In this document: positions 35,305 to 44,704 of the stretch, piece after piece
Numbering within the stretch: the stretch's first letter is position 1
Layout: each line of letters opens with the position of its first letter
Source of the DNA: Polycladidibacter stylochi
GTDB taxonomy: Bacteria; Pseudomonadota; Alphaproteobacteria; Rhizobiales; Stappiaceae
Length of the DNA stretch: 64,000 nt
Direction of reading: 5' to 3'
Assembly (NCBI RefSeq): GCF_001562055.1
Contig: NZ_LLWE01000024.1
Coordinates: 434,001 to 498,000 of the forward strand
Notes under the pieces: generated by a model
What the model was told of the DNA's origin: nothing
Database searches by the model: none
Seen by the model: only the letters and a program-made list of their open reading frames with translations
Made by a program: the position numbers and the translations under genes

Positions 35305-36513
35305 TTACTCCCAGTTTTTCTGGCTTTGAGAGAGTTGTTGCAAGCTGGCATCGCTTGGCATGCAGTGGTAAACTGTTGCTGGGTCGTAAGCGTATTTTTG
35401 CTCAATCTCCGGCGTTAAGCTCACGCCTAGGCCGATATCGTCTTTTAAGTGGAAGTACCCATTTTTAATACGGCTTTCAAAATCACACATGGCTTGTCGC
35501 AGTGCAAATGGTGGCATAGGATATTCGATTAAATCGCAACCAGTGGCAAATGCGGCTACATAATTCGCCATCATGCACACAGGCCCACCCCATGAGTGGA
35601 CAACAGGGCGCACACTGTTTTGTTGCGCATAATTGCAAACATCAATTGTACTTTGAATTCCGCCTAAAACTGAGGCATCTGGCTGCACAATATCGTAGTA
35701 TTTTCTCTCTATACGCTCCAGCAGCTCTTCCTTGGTGGTGACAATCTCACCTCCAGCCACATTAATTCCTTCAATCTTCGTTAAGTTGGGGAGTTGGTCA
35801 AGTTTATCAAGACCCAAGCATTCTTCAATAAACACGAGTTGCTGGCCTGTCAGCTTTTCAATGGTCTTACAGAAATCAATCACATTCTGTGCAGTTTGAC
35901 CTTCCATAACAAGGTTTTGCGTCATATCAACAGCAACTTTAATGCCGTATTTTGCAGCCTCGTTAATGGTCCATACAGTTTTGGCAATGTTATCGTGTCG
36001 CGCGCGGATTTTAATGGTTTTGATACCGCGCTTGTGCAACTCATCTAGTTCTTTACGCATAAACCGAGGGTGGAGAGAGTCGCCACCTGAGCCGTACATT
36101 TCAATAGATTTTACTTTTGTGCCGCCAAACAACTCAACCGCCGGGATTTGACTGTGCTTGGAGAGGGCATCAACCAGAGCGACTTCAAATGCAGACACAA
36201 CGTGCTGAGCAGCCCCTTGTAATGACCAGTAGCCACATACTGTTCGGGCTTTGCGTACAATAGGAGCAATACCTTCATCTAATGAGCAGCCTTGAATGTT
36301 CTGTGCAACCAGATCAGTTATGCTTAGGAAAACTTCGGGGGCAAAAACCCCAAGGTACCCCTCTCCCAATCCAGTTGTTCCATCCGAAAGTGTTATCTCC
36401 ACCATGGAGCAAATACGCTGATCCTGTGGCAGGTGGAGCAAGTTTTCAGCACTACCTTCGGCTCCATAAGGTGCACTTAATAAAATACTACGCGTTTTCT
36501 CGATGGTAAGCAT
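35305..36513 (-). CDS. Mandelate racemase/muconate lactonizing enzyme family sugar-acid dehydratase
   Basis: A 402-residue enolase-superfamily protein. The N-terminal capping domain is followed by a barrel with base KIRAR (IKTIKIRARHD). Metal ligands are in VDMTQ, FIEECL and GGEIV, the segment QPDASVLGGI follows, and the C-terminal His is in VHSWGGPVC. Such enzymes dehydrate sugar acids to 2-keto-3-deoxy acids, which the adjacent aldolase could split. TRAP transporter genes lie 120 bases upstream with a hairpin between. Confidence 0.88.
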   Translation of the reverse strand: MLTIEKTRSILLSAPYGAEGSAENLLHLPQDQRICSMVEITLSDGTTGLGEGYLGVFAPEVFLSITDLVAQNIQGCSLDEGIAPIVRKARTVCGYWSLQGAAQHVVSAFEVALVDALSKHSQIPAVELFGGTKVKSIEMYGSGGDSLHPRFMRKELDELHKRGIKTIKIRARHDNIAKTVWTINEAAKYGIKVAVDMTQNLVMEGQTAQNVIDFCKTIEKLTGQQLVFIEECLGLDKLDQLPNLTKIEGINVAGGEIVTTKEELLERIERKYYDIVQPDASVLGGIQSTIDVCNYAQQNSVRPVVHSWGGPVCMMANYVAAFATGCDLIEYPMPPFALRQAMCDFESRIKNGYFHLKDDIGLGVSLTPEIEQKYAYDPATVYHCMPSDASLQQLSQSQKNWE

Positions 36514-36602
36514 GGGGTTACTTCTTTAGCAGGGAAGGAAAAGGGTGGTTGCTAGTGCAAGCTGTTCCAGCAATGCTGTATGTGCTCTCTCACTACTTAC
36601 TA

Positions 36603-36626
36603 AAGGAGGGAGTTTCCTCCCTCCTT
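36603..36626 (-). terminator. Hairpin between dctM and the enolase-superfamily gene
   Basis: AAGGAGGGAG and CTCCCTCCTT form a perfect 10-bp stem with a four-base loop, just after the TRAP large-permease stop. The T-run is short (TTTAG on the minus strand), so it may be a partial terminator or mRNA stabiliser. Confidence 0.6.
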
Positions 36627-36633
36627 CACTTAT

Positions 36634-37935
36634 TTACAGTGCCCAAAGTGCAAGTTGTGGGAAGATCATTACCAGAACCAGAACCGATATTTGCAGTAGA
36701 ATAAACGGTATGAAGGAGCGGTAGATATCGAACAACGAGATATCTGGCGGGGCAACACTTTTTAGGAAGAAAGCTGAAGCGCCCATTGGCGGTGACATGA
36801 ATGCAACTTGGATGTTGATACAGAACAGCACACCAAACCAGATTGGATGATACCCAAGGGAAACAACAATCGGAACAAAGATCGGCAGTGTCAGCATGGC
36901 AATTCCGATCCAGTCCATGAAGGTGCCAAGGATGAAGAAAATGCCAAGCATGATCAAAATTGTTACGATTGGAGGGGCATCAATGCCTGCAAACAAGCTG
37001 GAAATATAAGCACCGCCACCCATCATATTATAGATACCAACAATGGCGATAGCTCCCATACCTGCCCAAATTACTGTTCCGCAGGTATTCACTGTCGCAC
37101 GTACCGAGGCGTCCAGTATTTTGTAGGTAAAGCGCTTTTTAATGACTAGAATGGCCAATGCACCAACAACACCAAGTGAAGCAGATTCATTAATTGTTGC
37201 CATACCGGTGTAAATGGAACCCAAAACCAGGAAGATTAAGCAAGCTGGTAGGATAACAAGGTTAAACGGGCTAACATCGCTATTTTTAATTTTTTCCAGC
37301 TCTTCATCGGAAAGTGGCGGACCATCTTGTGGGCGCAAATAACACCAAATAAGGATATAGGCGACATAAGAGAGCATCAAAATGGTGCCGGGTACAACAG
37401 TTGCAGTGAACAAATCACTGATTGATGTACGGGTCATCAAACCAAAAATAATCAGCACAATTGATGGGGGGATCATTGTACCCAAAGCACCACCAGCACA
37501 AACCGAGCCAATTGCCATGTTTTTGGAATACCCCAAACGCAGCATCTGAGGTAAAGCAAGCAAGCCAAGCAGTACTGTTTCACCACCAATAACGCCAGAC
37601 ATAGCAGCCATGAGGAAGCCTACAGCGATGGTTTGAACAGCTACACCGCCACGCAATTTACCAGCAAGTATTCGAAGTCCGTTAAACAGATCTGTCGACA
37701 AGCCCGAGCGGTCCAGTAAACAGGCCATAAGAACAAACATTGGGATCGCACCTAAGCTTGGCTCAGTAACAATGCCATACATACGACTTGTGACAATTGT
37801 TAGTGCGTCCGGCCCAAACCAAGAGTAGGCAAATACAATTGCAACAGCACTGGTCGCAAAACCCAGAGGAATACCTGTAAGGAGAATAGCAAAGGCGAGA
37901 GTGAACAGAAGGATTGTTGCGGTTTGAATATCCAT
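36634..37935 (-). CDS. TRAP transporter large permease (DctM), cassette 1
   Basis: A 433-residue DctM-family permease with about 12 membrane helices, the transport subunit of a TRAP system driven by the sodium or proton gradient. Family segments are GIPLGFATSAVAI, the GGLSTDLFNG-like region and IPPSIVLIIFG (the conserved IPPS), AMSGVIGGETVL, and FMSPPMGASAFFLK near the C-terminus. Its ATG overlaps the stop of the small permease by one base. Confidence 0.93.
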   Translation of the reverse strand: MDIQTATILLFTLAFAILLTGIPLGFATSAVAIVFAYSWFGPDALTIVTSRMYGIVTEPSLGAIPMFVLMACLLDRSGLSTDLFNGLRILAGKLRGGVAVQTIAVGFLMAAMSGVIGGETVLLGLLALPQMLRLGYSKNMAIGSVCAGGALGTMIPPSIVLIIFGLMTRTSISDLFTATVVPGTILMLSYVAYILIWCYLRPQDGPPLSDEELEKIKNSDVSPFNLVILPACLIFLVLGSIYTGMATINESASLGVVGALAILVIKKRFTYKILDASVRATVNTCGTVIWAGMGAIAIVGIYNMMGGGAYISSLFAGIDAPPIVTILIMLGIFFILGTFMDWIGIAMLTLPIFVPIVVSLGYHPIWFGVLFCINIQVAFMSPPMGASAFFLKSVAPPDISLFDIYRSFIPFILLQISVLVLVMIFPQLALWAL

Positions 37936-38546
37936 TACTTGTCACCTCCTTCAGGATGAGCTGACAATTCCCGCTTCAATTCTTTATAGCGGGAATATAA
38001 TTGGAATGTCGCCTGAACAGCCATAACGACACATGAGATAAACAGGGTCGTTTTGATGATTGCCGGAGCGAAAGAGTTAAAACTGGTACCAGTACGCTCA
38101 AGTGAAAAGAGTTCACCCGGACGCATATTAAGTGACGCCCATGCCATAATGGAGGAGATGTATGTTAAGGCATATGTCACTAATAACAGGATGATGCGGT
38201 TAATAAAGCGAAGTATAGCTTTCGCTTTATGCGGCAAAAACTGTTCGAGTAGGTCGATTTGGACATGTGTATTTCTTGCCAATGCTTTTATGCCAGAAAG
38301 CAAAAATACAACGCCAATGAGTGTGTAAGACGTTTCATAGACCCACAGTGTTGGCGAACCGAACACATAGCGGGATATGATTTCGTAAAATGAAATGAGA
38401 GCAACAGCTACAATCAACCACCCGAGTGGACCGAGCAGTTTATCAAGCTTGACATCCACATCGTTGCTAAAGGTAACTGGGTCTTGTTCTACAATTTCTT
38501 CTACTTGGGCTTCAACATTATCTGTTGTCATTTTATTCCCCAACAA
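37935..38546 (-). CDS. TRAP transporter small permease (DctQ), cassette 1
   Basis: A 203-residue DctQ-type subunit with four membrane helices. After a 30-residue acidic N-terminus come LGWLIVAVALISFYEIISRY, the conserved W-V-E/Y-T-L segment (SPTLWVYETSYTLIGV), ALARNTHVQIDLL and a last helix near 160-180. DctQ pairs with DctM. It is coupled to dctM (one-base overlap) and separated from the binding-protein gene by a hairpin. Confidence 0.9.
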   Translation of the reverse strand: MLGNKMTTDNVEAQVEEIVEQDPVTFSNDVDVKLDKLLGPLGWLIVAVALISFYEIISRYVFGSPTLWVYETSYTLIGVVFLLSGIKALARNTHVQIDLLEQFLPHKAKAILRFINRIILLLVTYALTYISSIMAWASLNMRPGELFSLERTGTSFNSFAPAIIKTTLFISCVVMAVQATFQLYSRYKELKRELSAHPEGGDK

Positions 38547-38560
38547 CCTGATAGAAAGCT

Positions 38561-38584
38561 AGAGCCCCGCTTTTACGGGGCTCT
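38561..38584 (-). terminator. Intercistronic hairpin between dctP and dctQ, cassette 1
   Basis: AGAGCCCCG and CGGGGCTCT (9 bp) with the loop CTTTTA. Located between the binding-protein stop and the small-permease start. It would raise binding-protein mRNA relative to the permeases, by partial termination or 3'-end protection. Confidence 0.75.
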
Positions 38585-38599
38585 GTGATCGAGGGCTTA

Positions 38600-39619
38600 T
38601 TAGATAAGGCCGCGCTCAGTGAGGTAATTGAGTAGAGAATCGTAAACGCGTTTAGATGCTGGAGATTTTTCTGCCCAGCCTGCCCAAATCTTTTTACAGA
38701 TCGCGCGGAATTTCTTGTTCTCTTCTGGAGCCCAAGAAATCACTTCAACATTTGGATTTTTCTTTACTTCGGCCAATGCTTTCAAATCAAGACCGCGGAT
38801 CATGGATTCAAACTCGTAGGCTACGTTTTGGAATGTGGTTTCCATAATCAACTGGTCGGCTTTAGAGACGCTGTCCCATGCTTTCTGGTTGATTGCGAGT
38901 ACCATCTGAGTGGTGGAGTGGAAACCAGGGAAGTTTGGATACTTCGCAATGTCATGATAGCCGAACGCTTGGTTTGCTGCAAAACCAGCCGCATCAGCTG
39001 CATCAATTACGCCTTTGTCCAAAGAAGAGTAAATTTCGTTACCTGACATTTGAACAGGCTGTGCACCAACAGCTTCAAACGCTGCAAACGCCATACCTTC
39101 TGGTGAACGGATTTTTAGGCCCTTAAGATCCTCGACACCATGAATTGGCACAGTAGAAACAAAAGCCTCAACACCTGGAACCTGAATACCTACAACATAC
39201 TGACCATAGGGCTTCATGAGGTCTCGCATCAGGTTAAGACCATCATCGTTGTAAACATAATCAAGAAAATCAAGTGCTTGTGACCATGCGCCGACTGGAT
39301 CACCCATCAAGCCGAAAGCTGGTTCTGTACCTGACCAGAAAGCTGGTGATGCGATTTGTCCTTGAACAACCCCCATGCGTACAGCATTAAACAACTCATC
39401 GTAGCGTACAATAGCATCTTGTGGCACGACGTTTATTTCAACGCGGCCTTCTGTCATTACTTTTACTTTTTCAGCCCATGCTTGGTAAACAGGCATACCA
39501 GGATCACCAGGTACAGTACTGGTTTGAATTGTCCAAGTTGCAGCAAAAGAAGCAGAAGAGAGCAGCAAAGAAGAGACGAATACTGCTGATCCTACTGTTT
39601 TTTTTAAGTTAATACCCAT
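38600..39619 (-). CDS. TRAP transporter substrate-binding protein (DctP family), cassette 1
   Basis: A 339-residue periplasmic binding protein with a signal peptide (AVFVSSLLLSSASFAATW). The segments VPGDPGMPVYQAWAEKV, EDLKGLKIRSPEGMAFAAFE (with the ligand-binding Arg in KIRSP) and YSSLDKGVIDAADAAGFAAN mark the family. It belongs to the DctP clade with a final substrate-closing helix. The ligand is unknown; context suggests an acidic sugar. First gene of the TRAP-1 operon, 194 bases after nanA-like copy 1. Confidence 0.92.
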   Translation of the reverse strand: MGINLKKTVGSAVFVSSLLLSSASFAATWTIQTSTVPGDPGMPVYQAWAEKVKVMTEGRVEINVVPQDAIVRYDELFNAVRMGVVQGQIASPAFWSGTEPAFGLMGDPVGAWSQALDFLDYVYNDDGLNLMRDLMKPYGQYVVGIQVPGVEAFVSTVPIHGVEDLKGLKIRSPEGMAFAAFEAVGAQPVQMSGNEIYSSLDKGVIDAADAAGFAANQAFGYHDIAKYPNFPGFHSTTQMVLAINQKAWDSVSKADQLIMETTFQNVAYEFESMIRGLDLKALAEVKKNPNVEVISWAPEENKKFRAICKKIWAGWAEKSPASKRVYDSLLNYLTERGLI

Positions 39620-39813
39620 AAGTTGACTCCCGTTCCTATGGATTACTGTTGGATGGGTTGTCGCAAGATTACTATTTAATTTTTCAAGTAATTTTGCGGT
39701 TGTTTGCTACGATTCAATTTATTTGTCGTAGCTTTTATTGAGAAAGAACTGAAGTTACCCCTCTTTCTCTATAACTGCTTTGTAAATGGAACTCCTGTAT
39801 GCTGATATTACCT

Positions 39814-40710
39814 TTAGGCAATCCAGTCTTTAAAGGCCGGTGCATTTACAGCGTCTTCGATTACTTTTCTCGGATTGTCGCCGCGCAGGCTAAATGGTGC
39901 ACGTGAAGGACCACAATCAACACCAAGGACTTCAAGGGTTAGTTTGGTGCCTGGCATAACGCCGGTTTGAATGATCGCACGTACATAGTCTTGCGAAATC
40001 ATTTGCAACTCGCGCATTTTAGCCAAATCATTGGCCTTTTCCGCTTCGTGAATGGCCATGTAAAGGTTACCCAGCACATTGTAAGTGGTGCCAATACCGC
40101 CATCAACACCAAGCGCATAAGCGCTGGATAGCAACTCGTCAAAGCCATAGAAATACGCGATTTCTGGACGGGCTTTTTGTAGACATGACAGGCCAAACAG
40201 ATCCGAGCTGGTGAATTTCAAACCTGTAACATTCGGTAGGTCCAAGACCTTGGTCATTTCATCAATCGGTGTTGGGCGGCCGGTACGGAAAGGCGCTTCA
40301 TACACGATCACAGGCAAATCAGTTGCTGCAGCCAGATCGCGATAATAGGCAAAAATTTCATCTTGATTGAATGGGAATGAGTGTGGCGGCAACGCCGAGA
40401 GCCCATCATAGCCGAGTTCGGCTGCATTTTCAGCCAATGCAATCGCTTCTCTCAAGGAGGGCTGCCCTACATGGGCAATAAGTTTCTTGCTCGTTCCCTT
40501 AGCGTAATCTCGGCACTGAATTTGCTGTTCTTTGAGTTCATCAAATGTCATCAGCGCGCCTTCAGCACTACTACCACCCACGAAAAGCCCGGTAATATTC
40601 TGGCGCATAACATATTCAAGTATATTTTCCTGGCGCTTAGAGCAGTAATCGCCATTATCCTTGAATCCAGTTAGTAGTGCTACATGTAAACCAGAGAGTA
40701 CTTTATACAT
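39814..40710 (-). CDS. NanA-like aldolase (N-acetylneuraminate lyase family), copy 1
   Basis: A 298-residue class I aldolase close to N-acetylneuraminate lyase. The Schiff-base Lys is K165 (VTGLKFTSSD), the active-site Tyr Y137 (VIVYEAP), and GGSSAEG, AHVG and GFDELL follow the NanA pattern. Bacterial NanA has the same numbering. In this setting a 2-keto-3-deoxy acid is as likely a substrate as sialic acid, since no other sialic acid genes are present. The start at 40710 follows GGGAGA. It is divergent from the GntR-1 gene. Copy 2 at 51,762 differs only at residues 17, 95, 100 and 224 and has one extra C-terminal Lys. Confidence 0.9.
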   Translation of the reverse strand: MYKVLSGLHVALLTGFKDNGDYCSKRQENILEYVMRQNITGLFVGGSSAEGALMTFDELKEQQIQCRDYAKGTSKKLIAHVGQPSLREAIALAENAAELGYDGLSALPPHSFPFNQDEIFAYYRDLAAATDLPVIVYEAPFRTGRPTPIDEMTKVLDLPNVTGLKFTSSDLFGLSCLQKARPEIAYFYGFDELLSSAYALGVDGGIGTTYNVLGNLYMAIHEAEKANDLAKMRELQMISQDYVRAIIQTGVMPGTKLTLEVLGVDCGPSRAPFSLRGDNPRKVIEDAVNAPAFKDWIA

Positions 40711-40812
40711 AATATCTCCCAATATTATTCTTATTCTGCATTACATCTTAATGCGCAACTTCTGCATATATCTATAAATTGATTCGCTACTGATATACAA
40801 TATGGTACACCA
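39817..40812. repeat. Duplicated aldolase segment, copy 1
   Basis: About 1 kb of near-identical DNA, offset by exactly 11,951 bases from 51768-52763 with no net indel from the aldolase stop to the upstream operator. Similarity becomes weaker in the 100 bases upstream of the aldolase, then continues, more diverged, in the divergent GntR gene. Direct orientation, so recombination between copies would delete about 12 kb. Confidence 0.85.
40803..40812. promoter_or_regulatory. Candidate GntR (FCD) operator, cassette 1
   Basis: TGGTACACCA, preceded by GATATACAATA, lies 93 bases upstream of the aldolase start. It is one base from TGGTATACCA, the core of ExuR/UxuR sites, and the second cassette has TGGTGTACCA at the equivalent position. 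Half-sites TTGGTAC recur near 40964 and 40999, closer to the GntR gene. Confidence 0.5.
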
Positions 40813-41050
40813 ATTATTGTAATATTGTTGACAAATAATAAAAATGTGTAGCCTATACAATGTGTGTGCGCAACTTAGTGAGGTGTGGTGGCGAGCAATT
40901 ATAGCGATAGTAGTACCAAATTTGCATTTCCGTCTATCGTGAAGAGTGAATTCAGTTTTTTGCCATTGGTACGGCTTGAGCGGACAATGAGACTTAGCCT
41001 TGGTACTTAGTCTCAATCGATGAAACTATGACCATATCCGGGGAGGAGAA

Positions 41051-41761
41051 ATGGACTTCATAGAGAATAAATTAGGTGCACATGAAATATCATTGAAAAT
41101 AATCGATGATATACATCATGGTATAATATGTGAAAATTTGCAATTACCTACTGAGAGAGAGTTATCAGAAAAATATTCTGTTTCAAGAACAGTAGTTCGT
41201 GAAGCTTTGCTAAGGGTTCAGCTTGAAGGGTACTTAAAAAGCGAACCTGGTAAACGCGCGCGTGTATGTAAACCCAGTATTGCTGATATCATTATGTCAG
41301 CTGCTGTGAAGCTGCGTAATCATCTCGGAGATATAGATAGTATACCTCAAATGGAGCAAATAAGACTGTATCTTGAATGCGGCGCCATAAAAGAAGTCGC
41401 GGTTAAAGCCACGAATACTCAAATTGCCAAAATCAAAGCGCGACTTGAAGAAAACTACAATGCCATAGGGCAACCTGAGTTTGCTGAGACTGATCGCAAT
41501 TTCCATCATGCCATTATGGATGTGGTTGGCAATAATATCATTATGGCACTTTATGGCGAATATATCGACGATATGTTGTCGCACCGCCCCTCATGGCAAG
41601 AACAAAAAGAACACGATCGTCTTGTTTATAGGGAACACCATACCATTTACGAGGCAATTTTGAATGAAGATGCGCAACTGGCTTCCGATTTGATGGGTGC
41701 TCACCTTGAGCGCTCTTATCGCTCGCGTTTATTGGCACCAGCACCTTTTATATTTGATTGA
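41051..41761 (+). CDS. FCD-domain GntR-family regulator, cassette 1
   Basis: A 236-residue regulator. Residues 8-75 form a GntR winged helix (LPTERELSEKYSVSRTVVRE and ALLRVQLEGYLKSEPGKRAR). Residues 95-225 form the FCD ligand-binding domain, with metal-binding type positions in TDRNFHHAIMDVVGN and AHLERSYRSR. GGGGAGGAG precedes the ATG. It probably represses the divergent aldolase-TRAP operon in response to a sugar acid. About 75 percent like the cassette 2 regulator by eye. The IlvD-family gene follows 41 bases downstream. Confidence 0.9.
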   Translation: MDFIENKLGAHEISLKIIDDIHHGIICENLQLPTERELSEKYSVSRTVVREALLRVQLEGYLKSEPGKRARVCKPSIADIIMSAAVKLRNHLGDIDSIPQMEQIRLYLECGAIKEVAVKATNTQIAKIKARLEENYNAIGQPEFAETDRNFHHAIMDVVGNNIIMALYGEYIDDMLSHRPSWQEQKEHDRLVYREHHTIYEAILNEDAQLASDLMGAHLERSYRSRLLAPAPFIFD

Positions 41762-41802
41762 CAGAATTCGAAAACTACTTTTAGCGCATTAGGGAGAGAA
41801 TA

Positions 41803-43584
41803 ATGCATAAAAAACGGCTTCGTTCCCAAGAATGGTTTGACCATCCAGATGCTGACATGGCTTCCATTTACTTCGAGCGCTACTTAAATGATGGTACAAC
41901 GATGGAAGAGCTACGCTCGGGCAAACCAATTATCGGTATTGCACAAACAGGCTCGGATTTGTCCCCTTGTAACAAGCATCATTTGGTTTTGGCTGAACGC
42001 GTTAAGGCCGGTATTCGTGATGCTGGTGGTATACCTTTTGAGTTTCCTGTTCACCCCATACAGGAAAATGGCCGCCGACCCACTGCTGCGTTGGATCGTA
42101 ATCTGGCTTATCTGGGACTTGTCGAAATTTTACACGGTTATCCTATTGATGGTGTTGTACTTACGATTGGCTGCGATAAAACAACACCAGCGTTGCTAAT
42201 GGCTGCTGCAACCTTAGACATTCCTTCAATTTGCCTCACTGTTGGACCCATGCTGAATGGGTATCATAAAGGGCAAACGGTTGGTTGTGGTACGATTGTT
42301 TGGCAAGCACGGCAAGACTTATCGTCAGGTAAAATTGACCGCCAAGGCTATTTTGATTTAACAGCTGCCCAGGCAACATCACCAGGCTATTGTAATACAA
42401 TGGGCACCGGCTCGACCATGAACTCTCTGGCAGAGGTATTGGGCATGAGCCTGCCTGGCTGTGCTTCTATACCAGCGCCCTACCGAGAGCGGGGGGAAAT
42501 TTCTTACAAAACCGGTGAGCGTATTGTTGGTCTGGTTCATGAGGATATTCGACCCTCTCATATCATGAGCAAAGATGCCTTTATTAACGCGATCAAAGTT
42601 TGCTCTGCTCTTGGGGGCTCTTCCAATGCGCCTATTCATCTTGGCGCTGTTGCAAAACATATTGGGGTTGAGCTGAGTAATGATGATTGGCAGCATTATG
42701 GACATGGCCTTCCACTATTGGTCAATATGCAGCCAAACGGCAAATACTTAAGCGAAGAGTTTCATCGCGCGGGCGGTGTGCCCGGGGTTGTAAGTGAACT
42801 TTTGAAGAAAGATCTGCTCAACAAAGAGTGTATGACTGTAACCGGCAAAACTTTTGGAGAAAACTACGCTGAGGCAGAAGTTTACGATTATGACGTTATT
42901 TATCCCTTCGATAATCCGTTGAAACCAGCCTCTGGTTTTATCAGCCTTAAAGGAAATCTGTTCCGCTCAGCAATTATGAAAACGAGCGTTATCTCTAAAG
43001 AGTTTCGTAAGAAGTATTTATCTAAGCCGAATGATCTCAATGCCTTTGAAGGTAAAGTCGTTGTTTTTGATGGCCGTGATGATTACCGGGAACGCTTGGA
43101 AGATCCTAAACTCGGAATCGATGAAAATACCATAATGGTTATTCGAGGTGCCGGTCCAATTGGCCATCCAGGCGGTGCAGAAGTTGTAAACATGCAGCCC
43201 CCAGCAGCACTTTACAAGCAAGGTATTACAGCACTTCCCTGCATTGGAGATGGTCGCCAATCTGGCACTTCTGGTTCTCCTTCTATCTTGAATGGCGCGC
43301 CGGAAGCCGCAGCTGGCGGTTGTATTGCTTTGCTACAAGATGGAGATGTAGTGCGCATAGATTTGAATACCTGTGAGGCAAATGTATTGCTGAGCAATAA
43401 AGAATAGGCAACAAGGCAAAAACAGCTGAAAGACGCAGGAGGATATGAATACCCTGAGAGTCAGACACCTTGGCAGGAAATACAACGTGACATGGTCGAT
43501 CAATTCGATAATGGCATGGTGTTAAAGCCGGCTGTTAAGTACCAAAAAATTGCACATAAAGGGATCCCACGCGATAACCATTAA
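41803..43584 (+). pseudogene. IlvD/Edd-family sugar-acid dehydratase interrupted by an in-frame TAG
   Basis: Encodes a [Fe-S] dehydratase of the pentonate/hexonate group, which turns sugar acids into 2-keto-3-deoxy acids. Cluster Cys are C56 (SDLSPCN), C124 ([10 protein letters not shown]) and C197 ([13 protein letters not shown]). Translation stops at TAG 43405-43407 after 534 residues. The same frame then stays open for 58 more codons, reading ATRQKQLKDAGGYEYPESQT and PWQEIQ and ending IPRDNH at 43584. That is the normal family C-terminus, giving 593 residues in all. A TTG (Leu) to TAG change explains it. The result is either a recent loss, a sequence error, or read-through. Confidence 0.85.
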
Positions 43585-43641
43585 TACGGCAAGCCTTTAT
43601 CCTGAGTATTCTGGGTAAAGGCTCACCTCTTTAAAAACCCA

Positions 43642-44265
43642 TTAGCCACCAGCTCTGCGGCCAAAGGATGAGCCAAAGCCACCACGCGAGGCGACCGAGG
43701 TACGGGTTTGTTTCTTCACAGCCTTTGGTTTGGTGCTTTTAGGCTTACTAGATGCACTACTCGGTTTGCCCGAAACGCTGCTCGGCTTACCAGAAGCACT
43801 GGTGGTTTTGATGCCGGAGCTTTTTTTGCTCGAGGTGCTCGTAAAGTTATAGGGCTGTCCGTAAATGTCATAGGAGCGCCCGTCCTTACCCGGATAAATC
43901 GGATGTACACGCTTTTTCCATTTACGCCGGTCTGCAGCTTCATCGGCAATGAAAAAGCCGCTGGCATAGGGCGCATAAAAACTGCCGTAATTACTGCCGC
44001 CATTGAAACGACCACAAACATCATAACCGTGCTGCGCTTCGCAAAGTCTCTCGCTTTTGTAACGCGGGCCATCTTTAAAGTCGATTTTATCCCCTGCCTT
44101 AAAAGCGACTTTACATTGGTTGAAGCTGTAAACCCCCGAGTGCACGCAATCGTCAAGATCTTTGAAAACGTGCCCGTTAATTTGATTGCGGTCAGAATCA
44201 CAACCAGCCAGTAGCGCGGTGGCCGAAGCCATGAGAACCAGTTTTAGTTGGCTAGAACGCTTCAT
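43642..44265 (-). CDS. DUF1190 lipoprotein (YgiB/YjfM family)
   Basis: A 207-residue lipoprotein: the signal LVLMASATALLAGC ends in a lipobox. A Cys-containing domain (DLDDCVHSGV, FNQCKVAF, YKSERLCEAQHGYDVCGRF) follows. The C-terminal 70 residues are a Ser/Lys/Pro-rich linker ending in GGFGSSFGRRAGG. It has the DUF1190 pattern of YgiB/YjfM. The start at 44265 follows GGAGAG. Last gene of the yjfK-yjfL-yjfM-like operon, 14 bases after the DUF350 gene. Function not established; envelope-related in relatives. Confidence 0.85.
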   Translation of the reverse strand: MKRSSQLKLVLMASATALLAGCDSDRNQINGHVFKDLDDCVHSGVYSFNQCKVAFKAGDKIDFKDGPRYKSERLCEAQHGYDVCGRFNGGSNYGSFYAPYASGFFIADEAADRRKWKKRVHPIYPGKDGRSYDIYGQPYNFTSTSSKKSSGIKTTSASGKPSSVSGKPSSASSKPKSTKPKAVKKQTRTSVASRGGFGSSFGRRAGG

Positions 44266-44278
44266 ATTTCTCTCCAAA

Positions 44279-44689
44279 CTAGTAGGTCATACAAGCGGCG
44301 TTCAATAGCCCGACACTTATGGAAATACCACCCAAGTGAATGCCCATGGCGGTTTCGTTGTTTTCGATACGCGAGGCCAGTTTGGGGTAAAACAGACGAA
44401 CGATGAAATAGGTAATGATTTGAATAAGGCCGGCCAACACGCCCCATACGGCAAAGTCAATAAGGCTGATAGAGTTGGCCGCAGCGCTTGCGATAGGGAT
44501 AGAAAAACCCAGTACAGCCCCGGTGAAAGAAAGTGAGGCTGCGCCATTGTTTTCTTTAATAAGCTGCATCTCATCATGCGGTGTGATGAATTTGTAAATC
44601 ACCATGAACACCAGCAGCATGATGAAGGAGAGACTAAAATACAAAAGAAAGGGGAGGACCCCATAGAGGGATTGATAGATCTCGTTCAT
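44279..44689 (-). CDS. DUF350 family membrane protein (YjfL-like)
   Basis: A 136-residue inner-membrane protein with four helices. The DUF350 pattern repeats twice: LPFLLYFSLSFIMLLVFMVIY in the first half, and AVWGVLAGLIQIITYFIVRL with the charged FYPKLASRIENNETAMGIHL end in the second. Its E. coli counterpart is YjfL. Middle gene of the three-gene operon (15 bases after the DUF2491 gene). Confidence 0.88.
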   Translation of the reverse strand: MNEIYQSLYGVLPFLLYFSLSFIMLLVFMVIYKFITPHDEMQLIKENNGAASLSFTGAVLGFSIPIASAAANSISLIDFAVWGVLAGLIQIITYFIVRLFYPKLASRIENNETAMGIHLGGISISVGLLNAACMTY

Positions 44690-44704
44690 GATTCACTCCA
44701 AAAA

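Noticed and set aside
39814-40710. Sialic acid catabolism as the function of the aldolase cassettes
   Set aside because: The aldolase motifs fit NanA, but no ManNAc kinase, epimerase for ManNAc-6-P, or deacetylase is present; wecB is a biosynthetic enzyme. The neighbours point to sugar acids instead.
43405-43407. TAG as a recoded pyrrolysine or other amino acid codon
   Set aside because: No support: pyrrolysine use is not expected in this group and other genes here are free of internal TAG. A TTG to TAG change or sequence error is simpler.
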